Positions 43,211-53,000 of a DNA stretch of 53,534 bases are shown here, in pieces (position 1 is the first letter of the stretch; every line of letters begins with the position of its first letter). This DNA is from Deltaproteobacteria bacterium (GTDB lineage Bacteria > Desulfobacterota > Desulfobulbia > Desulfobulbales > Desulfobulbaceae). Location of the stretch: the NCBI GenBank assembly GCA_024280455.1, contig JAJRQC010000064.1:1-53534 (forward strand). The letters run 5' to 3'. Below the pieces are notes generated by a model that had not been told where the DNA came from, ran no database searches, and worked only from the letters and a program-made list of their open reading frames with translations. The position numbers were made by a program, and so were the translations under genes.

Positions 43211-43318
43211 GTAACTATTCAGAAGCACCCCATCTTCGTCCACTTCGTCCTTCTCGAATAGCATTAGTATGCTTCAAAGGCCAAATTGAACAAATATGTG
43301 GCACTTCTGAACAGTTAC
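43211..43318. repeat. Small inverted-repeat element (possible MITE family 3)
   Basis: GTAACTATTCAGAAG (43211-43225) and CTTCTGAACAGTTAC (43304-43318) are complementary with one mismatch and bound a 108-base non-coding stretch. A further half-site, CCTGAACAGTTAA, lies at 43350-43362. Only one copy is in the window, so its mobility is unproven. Confidence 0.55.
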
Positions 43319-43389
43319 AGGCCAATATTTTGGGTAATATATTAGGTGACCTGAACAGTTAATTTCTTTGAGTATCTGGAGAGTGTTTG

Positions 43390-44358
43390 TTGAAGAATAA
43401 AACAGCGCTTATTTTTGGCATTTCCGGGCAGGACGGGGCCTATCTGGCCCGTCTGCTGCTGGAAAAAGGATATGAAGTGGTCGGCACCTCACGGGATGCC
43501 CAGATGTCCTCTTTTGTCAATCTGTGCAGGCTCGGGATCCGTGAGCACGTTGAAGTCGTTTCTGCATCACTTGGTGAGTTTCGCAGTGTACTTCAGGTCT
43601 TGAAGACGGTGGCTCCGGATGAAATTTATAACCTTGCCGGACAGAGCTCGGTCGGGCTTTCCTTTGAACAGCCTGTTGAGACCTACGAATCCATCGGCAT
43701 CGGGACCTTGAATCTCCTGGAATCCGTTCGTTTCCTGGACAGCGGGGCTAAACTCTATAATGCCTCTTCAAGTGAGTGTTTCGGCAACACCGATGGTGTA
43801 CCTGCCAACGAAGAAACCCCCTTTCGTCCCCGCAGCCCGTACGCGGTGGCAAAATCGGCTGCTTTCTGGCAACTGGCCAACTATCGTGAAGCTTATGGGC
43901 TTTTTGCCAGTTCCGGGTTGTTGTTCAACCACGAATCACCCTTGCGGCCGGCGCGTTTTGTGACCCAGAAAATTGTCCGTGAGGCTTGTCAGATCAAGGC
44001 CGGTCTTAAAGACAAAATGAAGCTCGGCAATATTTCCGTTAAGCGGGACTGGGGCTGGGCGCCGGAATATGTGGAGGCCATGTGGCTGATGCTGCAGCAG
44101 GACGAGGCCGATGATTTTATTATCGCCACGGGGAAAACCTACAGTCTTGAGGAGATGGTGGATACCGTTTTTTCCCATCTCGGGCTCAACTGGCAGGAGC
44201 ATGTTGAACTGAATCCGGATTTGCTGCGACCGACGGATATCATGACCTCGCTTGCCGATCCCGGCAAGGCCGAACGAAAATTCGGCTGGAAGGCAAAGTA
44301 TACCATGAAAGACGTAGCAATAATGATGGTGGACGAGTGCATGAATGGTGTGTGCTGA
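43390..44358 (+). CDS. GDP-mannose 4,6-dehydratase paralogue
   Basis: This 322-residue extended SDR protein is homologous to Gmd throughout: FGISGQDGAYLARLLLEKGY, NLAGQSSVGLSFEQPVE, YNASSSECFG, YAVAK (151-155), RFVTQKIVREA and VKRDWGWAPEYVEAMWLMLQ. The catalytic Thr is Ser here (S127), E129, Y151 and K155 are kept, and it is 46 residues shorter than the Gmd at 42096, lacking much of the C-terminal substrate-domain insert. It could be a second dehydratase or a reductase of the Rmd type making a GDP-6-deoxyhexose. Two tandem TTG codons could start it; TTG 43390 is seven bases after GGAG and is preferred over 43387. Confidence 0.82.
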   Translation: MKNKTALIFGISGQDGAYLARLLLEKGYEVVGTSRDAQMSSFVNLCRLGIREHVEVVSASLGEFRSVLQVLKTVAPDEIYNLAGQSSVGLSFEQPVETYESIGIGTLNLLESVRFLDSGAKLYNASSSECFGNTDGVPANEETPFRPRSPYAVAKSAAFWQLANYREAYGLFASSGLLFNHESPLRPARFVTQKIVREACQIKAGLKDKMKLGNISVKRDWGWAPEYVEAMWLMLQQDEADDFIIATGKTYSLEEMVDTVFSHLGLNWQEHVELNPDLLRPTDIMTSLADPGKAERKFGWKAKYTMKDVAIMMVDECMNGVC

Positions 44359-44436
44359 CCATGACCCTTATTTTTTATCGTATTTTCATTTTTGATTCTA
44401 CATCTCTTTCGACAATACGCTGTTGTCGTTCTACAG

Positions 44437-45240
44437 ATGGGTGACTTCAAGGGCCGACTGATAGCTCTGTACCAGTATAGAGGCTTTGTGGTCAGTATGG
44501 TCGGGCGGGAGTTCCGCAGCCGGTATCTGGGCTCGCTTCTCGGCAGTGTCTGGTCCATCCTCAATCCTCTGGCCATGATCTTTATCTATACGGTGATCTT
44601 TTCCCGGGTCATGCGGGCCAAGCTTCCGGGTATTGATGATCCCATGGCCTATGGCTTGTTTGTCTGTGCCGGCCTGCTGCCCTGGATTTTTTTTACAGAG
44701 CTGCTCAGTCGTTTTCCCAATATTTTCATTGAACAGGCTGCACTGCTGAAAAAAGTCAGTTTTCCGAGAATAACCCTGCCGGTTATTGCCCTGTGCTCGG
44801 CAACAATTAATTTTATAATAATTTTCAGCCTGCTGCTTGTCTTTTTGTTGATTACCGGCCGGTTTCCCGGCTGGGCCGTACTCGGATACCTCCCCCTTCT
44901 CATCATCCAGCAGATGTTTGTGGTCGGGGTCGGGGTCATGCTGGGAAGTATGAATGTGTTTTTCAGGGACATCGGCCAGTTTGTCGGGGTTGTCCTTCAG
45001 TTCTGGTTCTGGTTTACGCCCATTGTCTACGTAATAACCATGGTACCGGAGGAGGCACAGCGGCTGCTTCCGTTCAACCCGATGACGGCTTTTGTCCAGG
45101 CCTATCAGGGGATTATTCTCCAGGGCACCTGGCCTGATTTTATGCTGTTCAAGCTGCACCTTCTGGGAGCCGTGGTTGCTCTGATCGGTGGTTTTTTTGT
45201 TTTTCACAAGCTGGCCGATGAGATGGTGGACGAGCTGTGA
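44437..45240 (+). CDS. wzm: ABC-2 polysaccharide export permease (Wzm, second system)
   Basis: This 267-residue inner-membrane permease moves a completed lipid-linked polysaccharide to the periplasm with the Wzt encoded next. It starts LIALYQYRGFVVSMVGREFR, followed by RYLGSLLGSVWSILNPLAM, FIYTVIFSRVMR and six hydrophobic segments ending LPFNPMTAFVQAYQGIILQ. The frame is open to a TTG at 44392, but ATG 44437 gives the standard N-terminus. It shares its stop region with the Wzt GTG start (four-base overlap). It differs clearly from the permease at 291. Confidence 0.92.
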   Translation: MGDFKGRLIALYQYRGFVVSMVGREFRSRYLGSLLGSVWSILNPLAMIFIYTVIFSRVMRAKLPGIDDPMAYGLFVCAGLLPWIFFTELLSRFPNIFIEQAALLKKVSFPRITLPVIALCSATINFIIIFSLLLVFLLITGRFPGWAVLGYLPLLIIQQMFVVGVGVMLGSMNVFFRDIGQFVGVVLQFWFWFTPIVYVITMVPEEAQRLLPFNPMTAFVQAYQGIILQGTWPDFMLFKLHLLGAVVALIGGFFVFHKLADEMVDEL

Positions 45241-46478
45241 GCGGTCGTATTGTTGTTAAAAATCTGGGGAAAAAGTATAAACGCTACCCCAATCGCTGGG
45301 CCCGCCTCAGGGAGTGGCTGAGTCTGGGCAGATCCGTTCACCATCAGGCGACCTGGATCCTGCGCAACCTCAACTTTGAGCTCGGCGATGGCGAATCTCT
45401 CGGCATTATCGGCGTTAACGGGGCTGGAAAATCGACCTTACTCAAGTTACTGACCCGAACTTCCGCCCCCAGCGAAGGGACTGTGGAAATCCAGGGTCGG
45501 GTGGCGGCCCTGCTTGAGCTGGGCATGGGATTTCACCAGGACTTCTCCGGCCGGGTCAATGCGTTGATGACCTGCCAGATGATGGGCTATTCCAGTGAAG
45601 AGGCCCATGGCCTGATTGAGAAAATACGAGAATTCTCGGAGCTTGGCGACTATCTTGATCAGCCGGTCAGGGTCTATTCCACCGGTATGCAGGTGCGGCT
45701 GGCGTTTAGTGCTGCAACCGTGACCCGCCCGGAAATCCTCATCGTTGACGAAGCGCTGTCGGTGGGAGATGCCTATTTTCAGCATAAGTGTATTCGCCGC
45801 ATTCGTGAGTATCGCGACCAGGGAACCACTTTGCTGTTCGTCTCCCATGATCCCGGGGCCGTGAAGTCGCTTTGCCAGCGGGCCATTCTCCTTGACGGCG
45901 GCTCCATCATCAAAGACGGGGTCCCGGACACGGTGCTTGATTATTACAACTCGGTCATTGCCCGCAAGAACAATGATGAGGAGATTCGGCAGGCTGCAGG
46001 GGAAGACGGAGGCGTCTCCACCCGATCCGGCAACGGCAAGGCCAGAATTCGTTCTGTGGATATCACCAGAAACGACGGCAGTTCCGTCCGTTCGTTTCTG
46101 GTCGGAGAGCAGGTTGTTTTACGCTGTGTGGTGGATTTTCATACAAATATTAACCAACCCACGGTGGGTATTCTCCTGCGCGACAGGATGGGCAACGATG
46201 TATACGGAACCAATACCAGCCATCTTGGCTACAAGGACATATCAGTAAAAGAAGGTGACAGCCTTGACGTTGCCTTCAGTCTGCCACTCAATGTCGGCCC
46301 CGGGAATTATTCCGTCTGTGTGGCCGTGCATGGTGGCGATTCGCATTTAGAGGAAAACTGCGACTGGTGGGACCGCTGTCTTGTTCTCCAGATCATGGCC
46401 GGAAATGAACCGTCTTTTGTCGGGGTTGCTGCCCTGCCGGTTGAAGTCGTGATTCGCAGGGAAGAGTACGAGACGTAA
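45237..46478 (+). CDS. wzt: ABC exporter ATPase with carbohydrate-binding tail (Wzt)
   Basis: This 413-residue ATPase has Walker A GVNGAGKST (59-67), signature YSTGMQVRL (147-155), Walker B ILIVDEA (167-173) and switch H204 (FVSHD). Residues about 265-413 form a strand-rich Wzt C-terminal domain (VGEQVVLRCVVDFHTNINQP, VGILLRDRMGNDVYGTNT, LNVGPGNYSVCVAVHGGD), which in E. coli O8/O9a binds the capped non-reducing end of the O-antigen. This predicts that export needs a terminal modification, and a methyltransferase gene follows 54 bases downstream. GTG 45237 overlaps the permease stop. Confidence 0.94.
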   Translation: MSGRIVVKNLGKKYKRYPNRWARLREWLSLGRSVHHQATWILRNLNFELGDGESLGIIGVNGAGKSTLLKLLTRTSAPSEGTVEIQGRVAALLELGMGFHQDFSGRVNALMTCQMMGYSSEEAHGLIEKIREFSELGDYLDQPVRVYSTGMQVRLAFSAATVTRPEILIVDEALSVGDAYFQHKCIRRIREYRDQGTTLLFVSHDPGAVKSLCQRAILLDGGSIIKDGVPDTVLDYYNSVIARKNNDEEIRQAAGEDGGVSTRSGNGKARIRSVDITRNDGSSVRSFLVGEQVVLRCVVDFHTNINQPTVGILLRDRMGNDVYGTNTSHLGYKDISVKEGDSLDVAFSLPLNVGPGNYSVCVAVHGGDSHLEENCDWWDRCLVLQIMAGNEPSFVGVAALPVEVVIRREEYET

Positions 46479-46532
46479 TCCTGTCGTTGTATTGCAAAGG
46501 CTATACCCCCTAACCCCTAACCCCTGAAAAAA

Positions 46533-47756
46533 ATGCTGGAAACAAAGAACCCTGAAATTGATATCGCGGATCTGCTGGAAAAGGTCGGAGCGGAGCTGAA
46601 ACACCAACAGACAAAATCGACTGGTACGCAGAAAAACACTCCTCAGGACGAGCTGCAGATCAATGATCCCTATGCCTGGAATCAGCTGCGTGAAACCCTG
46701 AAGATGGCTGAACTCAATGTCGACGCCGGGGCTGAAGTCACCTCCATGCTCCATTATCGCGGCATTGTCCGCAAGATCGCCCGGCTGCTGGGCAAGGTGA
46801 CTGTTTTTCTGGGCCGGGTTATCACCATTCCCCAGCGGAATTTTAACGCTTCCATTCTCCACAGCCAGCGTATAATCCTTGACGGACTCCGGGACATGAA
46901 CCGGAATACGGCTCAGCTCGAGCGGGAGATGGAGCGGATCAAGGAAAAATCGGCCTTGATCGATTACCTGAAGACCAGTGTTATTACCCAGGAGCGGCGG
47001 GTTTCCATTTTGCTTGAAGAGCTGCGAAGGCAGGTGGATGGTGGAGAAAGTTCAAATACTTCGAAACCGGAACTGCGCGGTCCGGGTATCCTGGACCCCC
47101 TCTACCTGGCCTTTGAAAATCAGTTTCGCGGGACCCGGGAAGAGATTCGCCAGCGTCTGCTGGAATATGTCCCTCTTGTTCGCGAATCCGGAGCAGGGGT
47201 CGAAGGCCGTGAACTGCTTGATATCGGCTGCGGCCGCGGCGAGTGGCTGGAAATCATGCATGATGAGGGACTGCTGGCAAAGGGGCTGGATCTCAACCAT
47301 GTCCTGGTCCAGGACTGCCTGGACAGGGGATTTATAGTGGAGGAAAACGATGCCCTCAGTTACCTGCGTTCCCTGCCCGACAACAGCCTTGGCGCCATAA
47401 CCTCCTTTCACCTGATAGAACACCTGAGCTTTGATGATCGGGTTGCCCTGTTTGATGAGAGTGTGCGGGTTTTGAAATCCGGCGGCATCGCCCTGTTTGA
47501 AACCCCGAATCCGAGAAATCTGCTGGTCGGCGGCTGTAATTTCTGGGCCGATCCCACCCATCTGCGACCGCTCTATCCGGAAACCCATCAGTTTTTGATG
47601 GAATATCGCGGGTTCTGCCGGGTTGAGCTGTTGTATCTCCATCCCCACGAGGGCGAGCAACGGCTGCCCGAGGAAGAGGCTCCGCAGCTTGCCGCCCGTC
47701 TGAACGAGGTTTTGTCCTGTGCCCGGGATTACACCATAGTCGGATACAAGGCATGA
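46533..47756 (+). CDS. Coiled-coil methyltransferase, probable chain terminator
   Basis: This 407-residue protein has an N-terminal region with a predicted coiled coil (about 105-170, MNRNTAQLEREMERIKEKSA) and a C-terminal class I methyltransferase domain: ELLDIGCGRGEWLEIM (227-242), KGLDLNHVLVQDCLDRG, ITSFHLIEHLSFDD and LKSGGIALFETPNPRN. Its place directly after a Wzt with a carbohydrate-binding tail suggests it methylates the chain end to stop growth and mark it for export, as WbdD does in E. coli O8/O9a, where a coiled coil serves as ruler. Unlike WbdD there is no kinase domain. The start lacks a clear ribosome site and follows three CCCCTAA-type repeats. The stop overlaps the next start by four bases. 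Confidence 0.82.
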   Translation: MLETKNPEIDIADLLEKVGAELKHQQTKSTGTQKNTPQDELQINDPYAWNQLRETLKMAELNVDAGAEVTSMLHYRGIVRKIARLLGKVTVFLGRVITIPQRNFNASILHSQRIILDGLRDMNRNTAQLEREMERIKEKSALIDYLKTSVITQERRVSILLEELRRQVDGGESSNTSKPELRGPGILDPLYLAFENQFRGTREEIRQRLLEYVPLVRESGAGVEGRELLDIGCGRGEWLEIMHDEGLLAKGLDLNHVLVQDCLDRGFIVEENDALSYLRSLPDNSLGAITSFHLIEHLSFDDRVALFDESVRVLKSGGIALFETPNPRNLLVGGCNFWADPTHLRPLYPETHQFLMEYRGFCRVELLYLHPHEGEQRLPEEEAPQLAARLNEVLSCARDYTIVGYKA

Positions 47757-50080
47757 AACCGGTTGGTGTTGTCATTCCCTGGTTCGGCAGGGACTTGAAG
47801 GGCGGGGCCGAACAGCTTGCCTGGCAGGTCTCCAACCGGCTGGCCGGGCGGGGACACGGGGTCGAGGTCCTGACCACCTGCTGTGCCTCTTTTCTTGAAG
47901 ACTGGTCCACCAACCATTTGCCTGCCGGGGTTGAAACCCTGGACGGGCTGGTCGTGCGCAGGTTCAAGGTCGATAAGCGAAACGGCGAGCTGTTTAACCA
48001 GGCCAATACCCACGCCCTTTCCGTGCCCGCTGAATCGCTGCGGCCCGGGAGTAATCCCTTCACCTTCGGCACCGGTGACCTGTTTGTGGCCGAAAATATC
48101 AACTCCCAGGCCCTGGAACGGTACCTGAAGCGGCACAAGAAAAAATATCACGCCTTTATCTTTCTGCCCTACCTCTATGGGGTCATTCTCAACGGTCTGC
48201 CTCTGGTCGCCGACAAAGCATGGCTCCAGCCCTGTCTCCATGACGAGGTCTATGCCTACCTGCCGGCGGTCGAGCACATCATGCGCAGCTGCCGCGGCCT
48301 CTTGTACAACTCACTTGGTGAGGAGCGACTGGCCCTCAACCTGTTCGGACCCGGGATCGGCAGAAAGGGACATGTGGTCGGGGTCGGGGTGGAAAGTCTT
48401 GACCTGGATCCCGGAGCATTACCGGCGAAGGTGGCGGATATCGAGCTGGAGAATACAAAATATGTTCTCTGCCTTGGACGGCGTGACCCAACCAAAAATA
48501 CGGCCATGCTGGTTACCGCCTATCAGAAGTACCGCGCTGCCCACCCAAAAACGAAGATGGAGCTCATCCTTGCCGGGCCAGGCGAGGAACGGTTCGGCCT
48601 CTCGGTGCCCGGCGTTCACGACTTAGGCCTGGTCTCGGAAACAGATAAGGAGGCGTTGCTTGCCCGCTGCCGGGCTCTGTTCCAGCCCAGCCGCAACGAG
48701 AGTTATTCCAGGGTGATTATGGAGGCCTGGTTTTGCAATCGTCCGGTGGCTGCCCATGGCGCCTGTCTGGCAACGGCGATGGCGGTCGGGGCGGCCGGAG
48801 GCGGCTGGCTGGCCGAGAGCCTTGACGACTGGGCCGGGCTTTTTCACCGGCTGGAGCAGGCAGACGACCTTCAGCTGCTGGAGCTGGGGAAAAAGGGCAG
48901 GGAATACGCCCGCAGGTATGCGGAATGGGACGCGGTGATTGATCGCTACGAGGACGTTCTCGGTCTGAAGGCTGCTGAGAAAACAGGCCGGGGAGCGACC
49001 AGGCCCACAGCATTGCGGACTATTCACCAGTTGACGCCCGGGTTTGCCTACGGCGATGCGATCAGCAACCAGGCCATCATGATCCGCGGCCTGCTCAGGG
49101 ACATGGGCTATCGTTCGGAGATTTTTACCGAACATCTTGATCCCCTGATGACCCATGAGGCCCGCCTGTTCAAGGACGGTAAGGGAATTAAAGAAAATGC
49201 CGGTCTGATCTATCACCATTCCATCGGTTCCGGCCTGACCGATTTTGTCATCAATCACCCGGGTCCCAAGAGCCTGATCTATCACAATGTCACCCCGCCC
49301 GATCTGGTTCGCGATGCTGATCCGGAACTGGCACGGATACTTGAACAGGGGCTGCATGATCTTGGCCGCCTGGCGCCCCATTTTTCCGTCAGTGCCGGGG
49401 ATTCACAATTCAACAGCCGGGACCTGGAAGAAAATGGATTTTCAAACCCCTTTGTCCTGCCCATCTTTGTTGCCCCGGAAAAGTGGAATATTCAGGCCGA
49501 TCCCAACATGATGATGCGGCTCCATGACGGCCGGGACAATATTCTCTTTGTCGGCCGTCTGGTGGCAAACAAGTGCCAGCACGATTTGATTGAGGCCTTT
49601 GCCGCCTATCATTCCATGTACGGCAATTGCCGCTTAATCCTGGTGGGCGGCTTTATCGAAGAGGAAAGTTATTATCAGCGGCTGGCGGAACTGGTCCGGC
49701 AGCACGGACTTGAAGGAGATGTCCTCTTTGCCGGCAAGGTTCCGGACTCCACCCTCCATGCCTGTTATCGATGCGCCCACCTGTATTGGTCCATGAGTGA
49801 ACATGAAGGGTTCGGGGTACCGCTGATTGAGGCCATGTGGTTTGATGTTCCGGTCCTGGCCTATAAAAGCTCGGCGGTTCCGGAAACCATGGACGAGGGC
49901 GGTCTGCTCTTTACCGATAAGCAGGATTTTGGGCAACTGGCCGCAGCGGCCCGGCTGCTTATCCATGATCCGGAAGTAAAAGACAAAATTATTTCCGGCC
50001 AGCACAGGCGGAGAAATGATTTCCTGCCCGAGGCCATAGGGCCGCAGCTTGAGGCGCTTGTTCGAGGGATGAATGGCTGA
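47753..50080 (+). CDS. Double-domain GT4 glycosyltransferase
   Basis: This 775-residue cytoplasmic protein has two complete GT-B transferase halves. Half 1 (about 1-410) has VGVVIPWFGRDLKGGAEQLA, YVLCLGRRDPTKNTAMLVTA and the EX7E motif NESYSRVIME. Half 2 (about 420-775) has LTPGFAYGDAISNQAIMIRG, NILFVGRLVANKCQHDLIEA and EHEGFGVPLIEA. Two fused GT4 modules suggest a polymerase that adds two linkages in turn, like WbdA/WbdC-type mannosyltransferases of ABC-exported O-antigens. Its position after the Wzm-Wzt-methyltransferase genes fits that. The donor may be a GDP-sugar given the nearby gmd/fcl genes; this is inference. Stop overlaps the next ATG by eight bases. Confidence 0.88.
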   Translation: MKPVGVVIPWFGRDLKGGAEQLAWQVSNRLAGRGHGVEVLTTCCASFLEDWSTNHLPAGVETLDGLVVRRFKVDKRNGELFNQANTHALSVPAESLRPGSNPFTFGTGDLFVAENINSQALERYLKRHKKKYHAFIFLPYLYGVILNGLPLVADKAWLQPCLHDEVYAYLPAVEHIMRSCRGLLYNSLGEERLALNLFGPGIGRKGHVVGVGVESLDLDPGALPAKVADIELENTKYVLCLGRRDPTKNTAMLVTAYQKYRAAHPKTKMELILAGPGEERFGLSVPGVHDLGLVSETDKEALLARCRALFQPSRNESYSRVIMEAWFCNRPVAAHGACLATAMAVGAAGGGWLAESLDDWAGLFHRLEQADDLQLLELGKKGREYARRYAEWDAVIDRYEDVLGLKAAEKTGRGATRPTALRTIHQLTPGFAYGDAISNQAIMIRGLLRDMGYRSEIFTEHLDPLMTHEARLFKDGKGIKENAGLIYHHSIGSGLTDFVINHPGPKSLIYHNVTPPDLVRDADPELARILEQGLHDLGRLAPHFSVSAGDSQFNSRDLEENGFSNPFVLPIFVAPEKWNIQADPNMMMRLHDGRDNILFVGRLVANKCQHDLIEAFAAYHSMYGNCRLILVGGFIEEESYYQRLAELVRQHGLEGDVLFAGKVPDSTLHACYRCAHLYWSMSEHEGFGVPLIEAMWFDVPVLAYKSSAVPETMDEGGLLFTDKQDFGQLAAAARLLIHDPEVKDKIISGQHRRRNDFLPEAIGPQLEALVRGMNG

Positions 50081-53000
50081 TCAGTCTGCTGCCGGTTTGT
50101 CCGGGAATAGCTTGCCCGTAAATGACGGTTTTGTAACGTTTACGACCGGTGGCGTTGAATACCTGTCCGGCAAGTGGTGGGAGATCCCGGTGGTTTGTCT
50201 GTTGATGCTGGCCCTGGCCATCGTTTCAACTTATCCGCTGATACTCCATTTTGATACGGCAATCCCCTATGCCCCGTTCGGCGGCCCCAGGGCCTGGAAC
50301 AGATCCGGAGATCAGGTCCAGCTCATGTACTGGTTCTGGCTGGTCAAAGAGAATTTCATGGGGGCCATACCCTTTGACTCAAATCCCTTTGAGTTCAACA
50401 TGCCCGTTTCCTATGCAACTTCGGGTCTCAACACCATACCCCTGGCCTTTTTCTACATGCTGTTCAGTCCGCTGGGCGATGTGGCCGCCTACAACTGCAC
50501 TATTTTTTCCTCCTACGTCCTGGCCGGTCTGTTCATGTATCTTCTGGTGCGGGAGTATTGCGGTAGTCGAACCGGAGCCCTGCTGGCAGCGCTGATATTT
50601 ACCTTTGCCCCCAGCCGTATCAATGGGTTTGCCGCCGGCCACGGCTATGGTTTCCTGTTTTTCTGTTATCCCTTTATTCTCTATTTTCTGGAAAAGGGAA
50701 TCCGCTCAAAAAAGATCCGCTACGGAATTGTTTCCGCCCTCGGCTTGATCTTTCTTTCAATGCTTGAGCCCCATCTCATCTATTATATCTGCGTTTTCTT
50801 AGGCATTTATATTCCCGTCCGTGTGCTGACCCTGCTTCCCCTGTGCCGTGAGAACGGTGCAGCATACCCGCTATCTGGTACATGGGTGGGTTCCTGGTCT
50901 AAGCGGCGCTCTCTGCTGCTGATCTGGGGCGCCGGGGGGTCTGTGGTTGTGTATACCCAGGTGGTTGTGACCTGTGATAATCAGCCGTTTTTCACCCCGG
51001 TTTTCTGGTGGATTGTTGGCCTGTATCCATTGATTCCGGTGTTGTTTTCCCTGTGCTGTGCCGCAATCTATCAGCGGCTGGCACCTCTTACCTGTCGCGC
51101 GAGTCTTGCGGTCGAGGCCGGTTCCCTGCTGCCCCTGTTTCTCTTTCTTCCCCTTGCAACCCGGGCCTGCAAGAAAGAACCTGTTGAGACCGGAGTATTG
51201 GTCACCGTGGCATTGATTGCTGTTGTTGTGATGAAACTTTGGTTGTTGCGCTCCTCACTGCTTTCCATGCTGAGAACCCTGGTAAAGGGGATCTGGATAA
51301 AAAAGCGGGCAATCTATCCAATGCTTCCTTTGATTTTTTCCATGGGCGGGATTGTCTTCTGGATTGCATCAAGCAAAATAAAGAGCGTTGCATCGACCAT
51401 TGCCGGCGGCGGCAGAAGTCTGGAAGATGTCGGTTTGTACTCAGCCCGTCTCTCCGATCTGTTTTCGTCGATCAGCTCGGTCTATATCGGCATTGTTCCG
51501 GCACTGCTTGCCGGAGGCCTGCTGCTCTTTCTGCTGTGGACTGTTGCCTTTGCCCGCAGGCGGGAACACTTTACCGGCGAATCAGAGGTCCTACGGCTAT
51601 TCTATCTTGTTGTGGCCTTTTGCTGTCTTCTTCTGGCCCTTGGGCTGGCCTTCGGCAAGGCTTCACTCTACATCTTGTTTTACAATTATTTCCCCTTTTT
51701 TAATTACCCCCGGGTTTCCGATCGGATTATTACCCTTTCCCTGTTCGCACTGGCCATTGTGGCGGGGTTTGTCATCCGCAGTCTGCAGCAGCGCTGCCGT
51801 AATCGAATCTCTTTGGCCGCTGTCAGCCTGCTTGTTGTTGCCGCCGCCGTTTTCCAGCTCAAGGATTATAATATTCTCAAGCCAATGGGGATCAACATCC
51901 TTGATAAAGGGCAGGATATTTATACCTACGTGCAGAAGAATATCGGAAAAGGGCTACTGTTGGAAATTCCTCTCTGGCCGGGTGATTCCCATCAGTCGTC
52001 CCTGTATCAGCATTACATTATGCTCGACAGGGTACCACGGGTGAACGGTTGCAGCCCCATGGTGTTAACAGAGTATATTGATACGGTCTTTGAGCCCCTG
52101 GCCCCAATTAATCAGGGCAGGTTGAATAAAAAACAATACGAACTTCTGCGCAAGATGGGCGTGAAATTTATTACCGTTCATGACAATCGCGACATATTCT
52201 TACCGAAAGTCAGTCCTTTTAAACCCATAACAACGGTCAGACGCCTGAAGAATTCTCCGTATCTGGACTTTGTCGACATTGAGAACTCGATGTATTTCAA
52301 GACGTTTGCCAAGAAAAACGACAGGCTCTATCTGTTCCGCGTAAAAGATGAGGCCGCCATTGGGGAACAGAGTGAACCCGCCTGGTACGAGATGCCCTAC
52401 TTTTATGATGTTAACTGGCGTCTCCACCATCAGACCGGATCCGTTGTTGAGGATAAAGAAACCGGAAGAATGGTCTTTCAGGCAACGGCCGGGCAGGACA
52501 AACCCGGTTTTCTGGTCTATGGCCCCTATGATATCTATTCGCCCGGTGACTATCGCTGTTATTTTACCATTTATACCGATGCCGAAACCGAGGGGAACGT
52601 CGCCCGTCTGGAAGTAGCCAGTGTGCCGGAAAAAGGTGAACCGATTATCCTTGCCCGGAAAGAACTGCAAGGGAAGGGTGGGAGCGGAAAGTATGGAAAC
52701 CCGTACCTTGATTTTTCGATTACAGAAAATACCAAGCTGGAGTTTCGCGTTTTTTACTATGGGAAAGGGCAGGTCCGGGTTGAAAAAATCGTGGTTAATA
52801 AGATTGGCCATGACGGCCCGCTGTACTTGCTGGAAGCGGAAACCATGGTCGGTGATACCGGGCAGCTGATTTTTGTCGATGGTGCATCCGGCGGCAAGGT
52901 TGTTGAGGCCGTAGTTGGAAAAAGTAAAAAAGGAGATATGGTCTACGGGCCTAACCGGATTTATCCCAGGGGGAAATATCTGGCCCGTTTTTACCTGCGG

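Noticed and set aside
44431-45207. 258-codon antisense frame opposite the second Wzm
   Set aside because: It is low-complexity and charged, lies wholly opposite a clear permease gene and has no domain.
46509-46529. CCCCTAA repeated about three times, telomere-like
   Set aside because: Only three short units just before a start codon; too short to be a functional array and such tracts are common in bacterial spacers.
47052-48277. Long antisense frames opposite the methyltransferase and the double GT4
   Set aside because: They mirror well-supported coding sequence in GC-rich DNA and show no family features.
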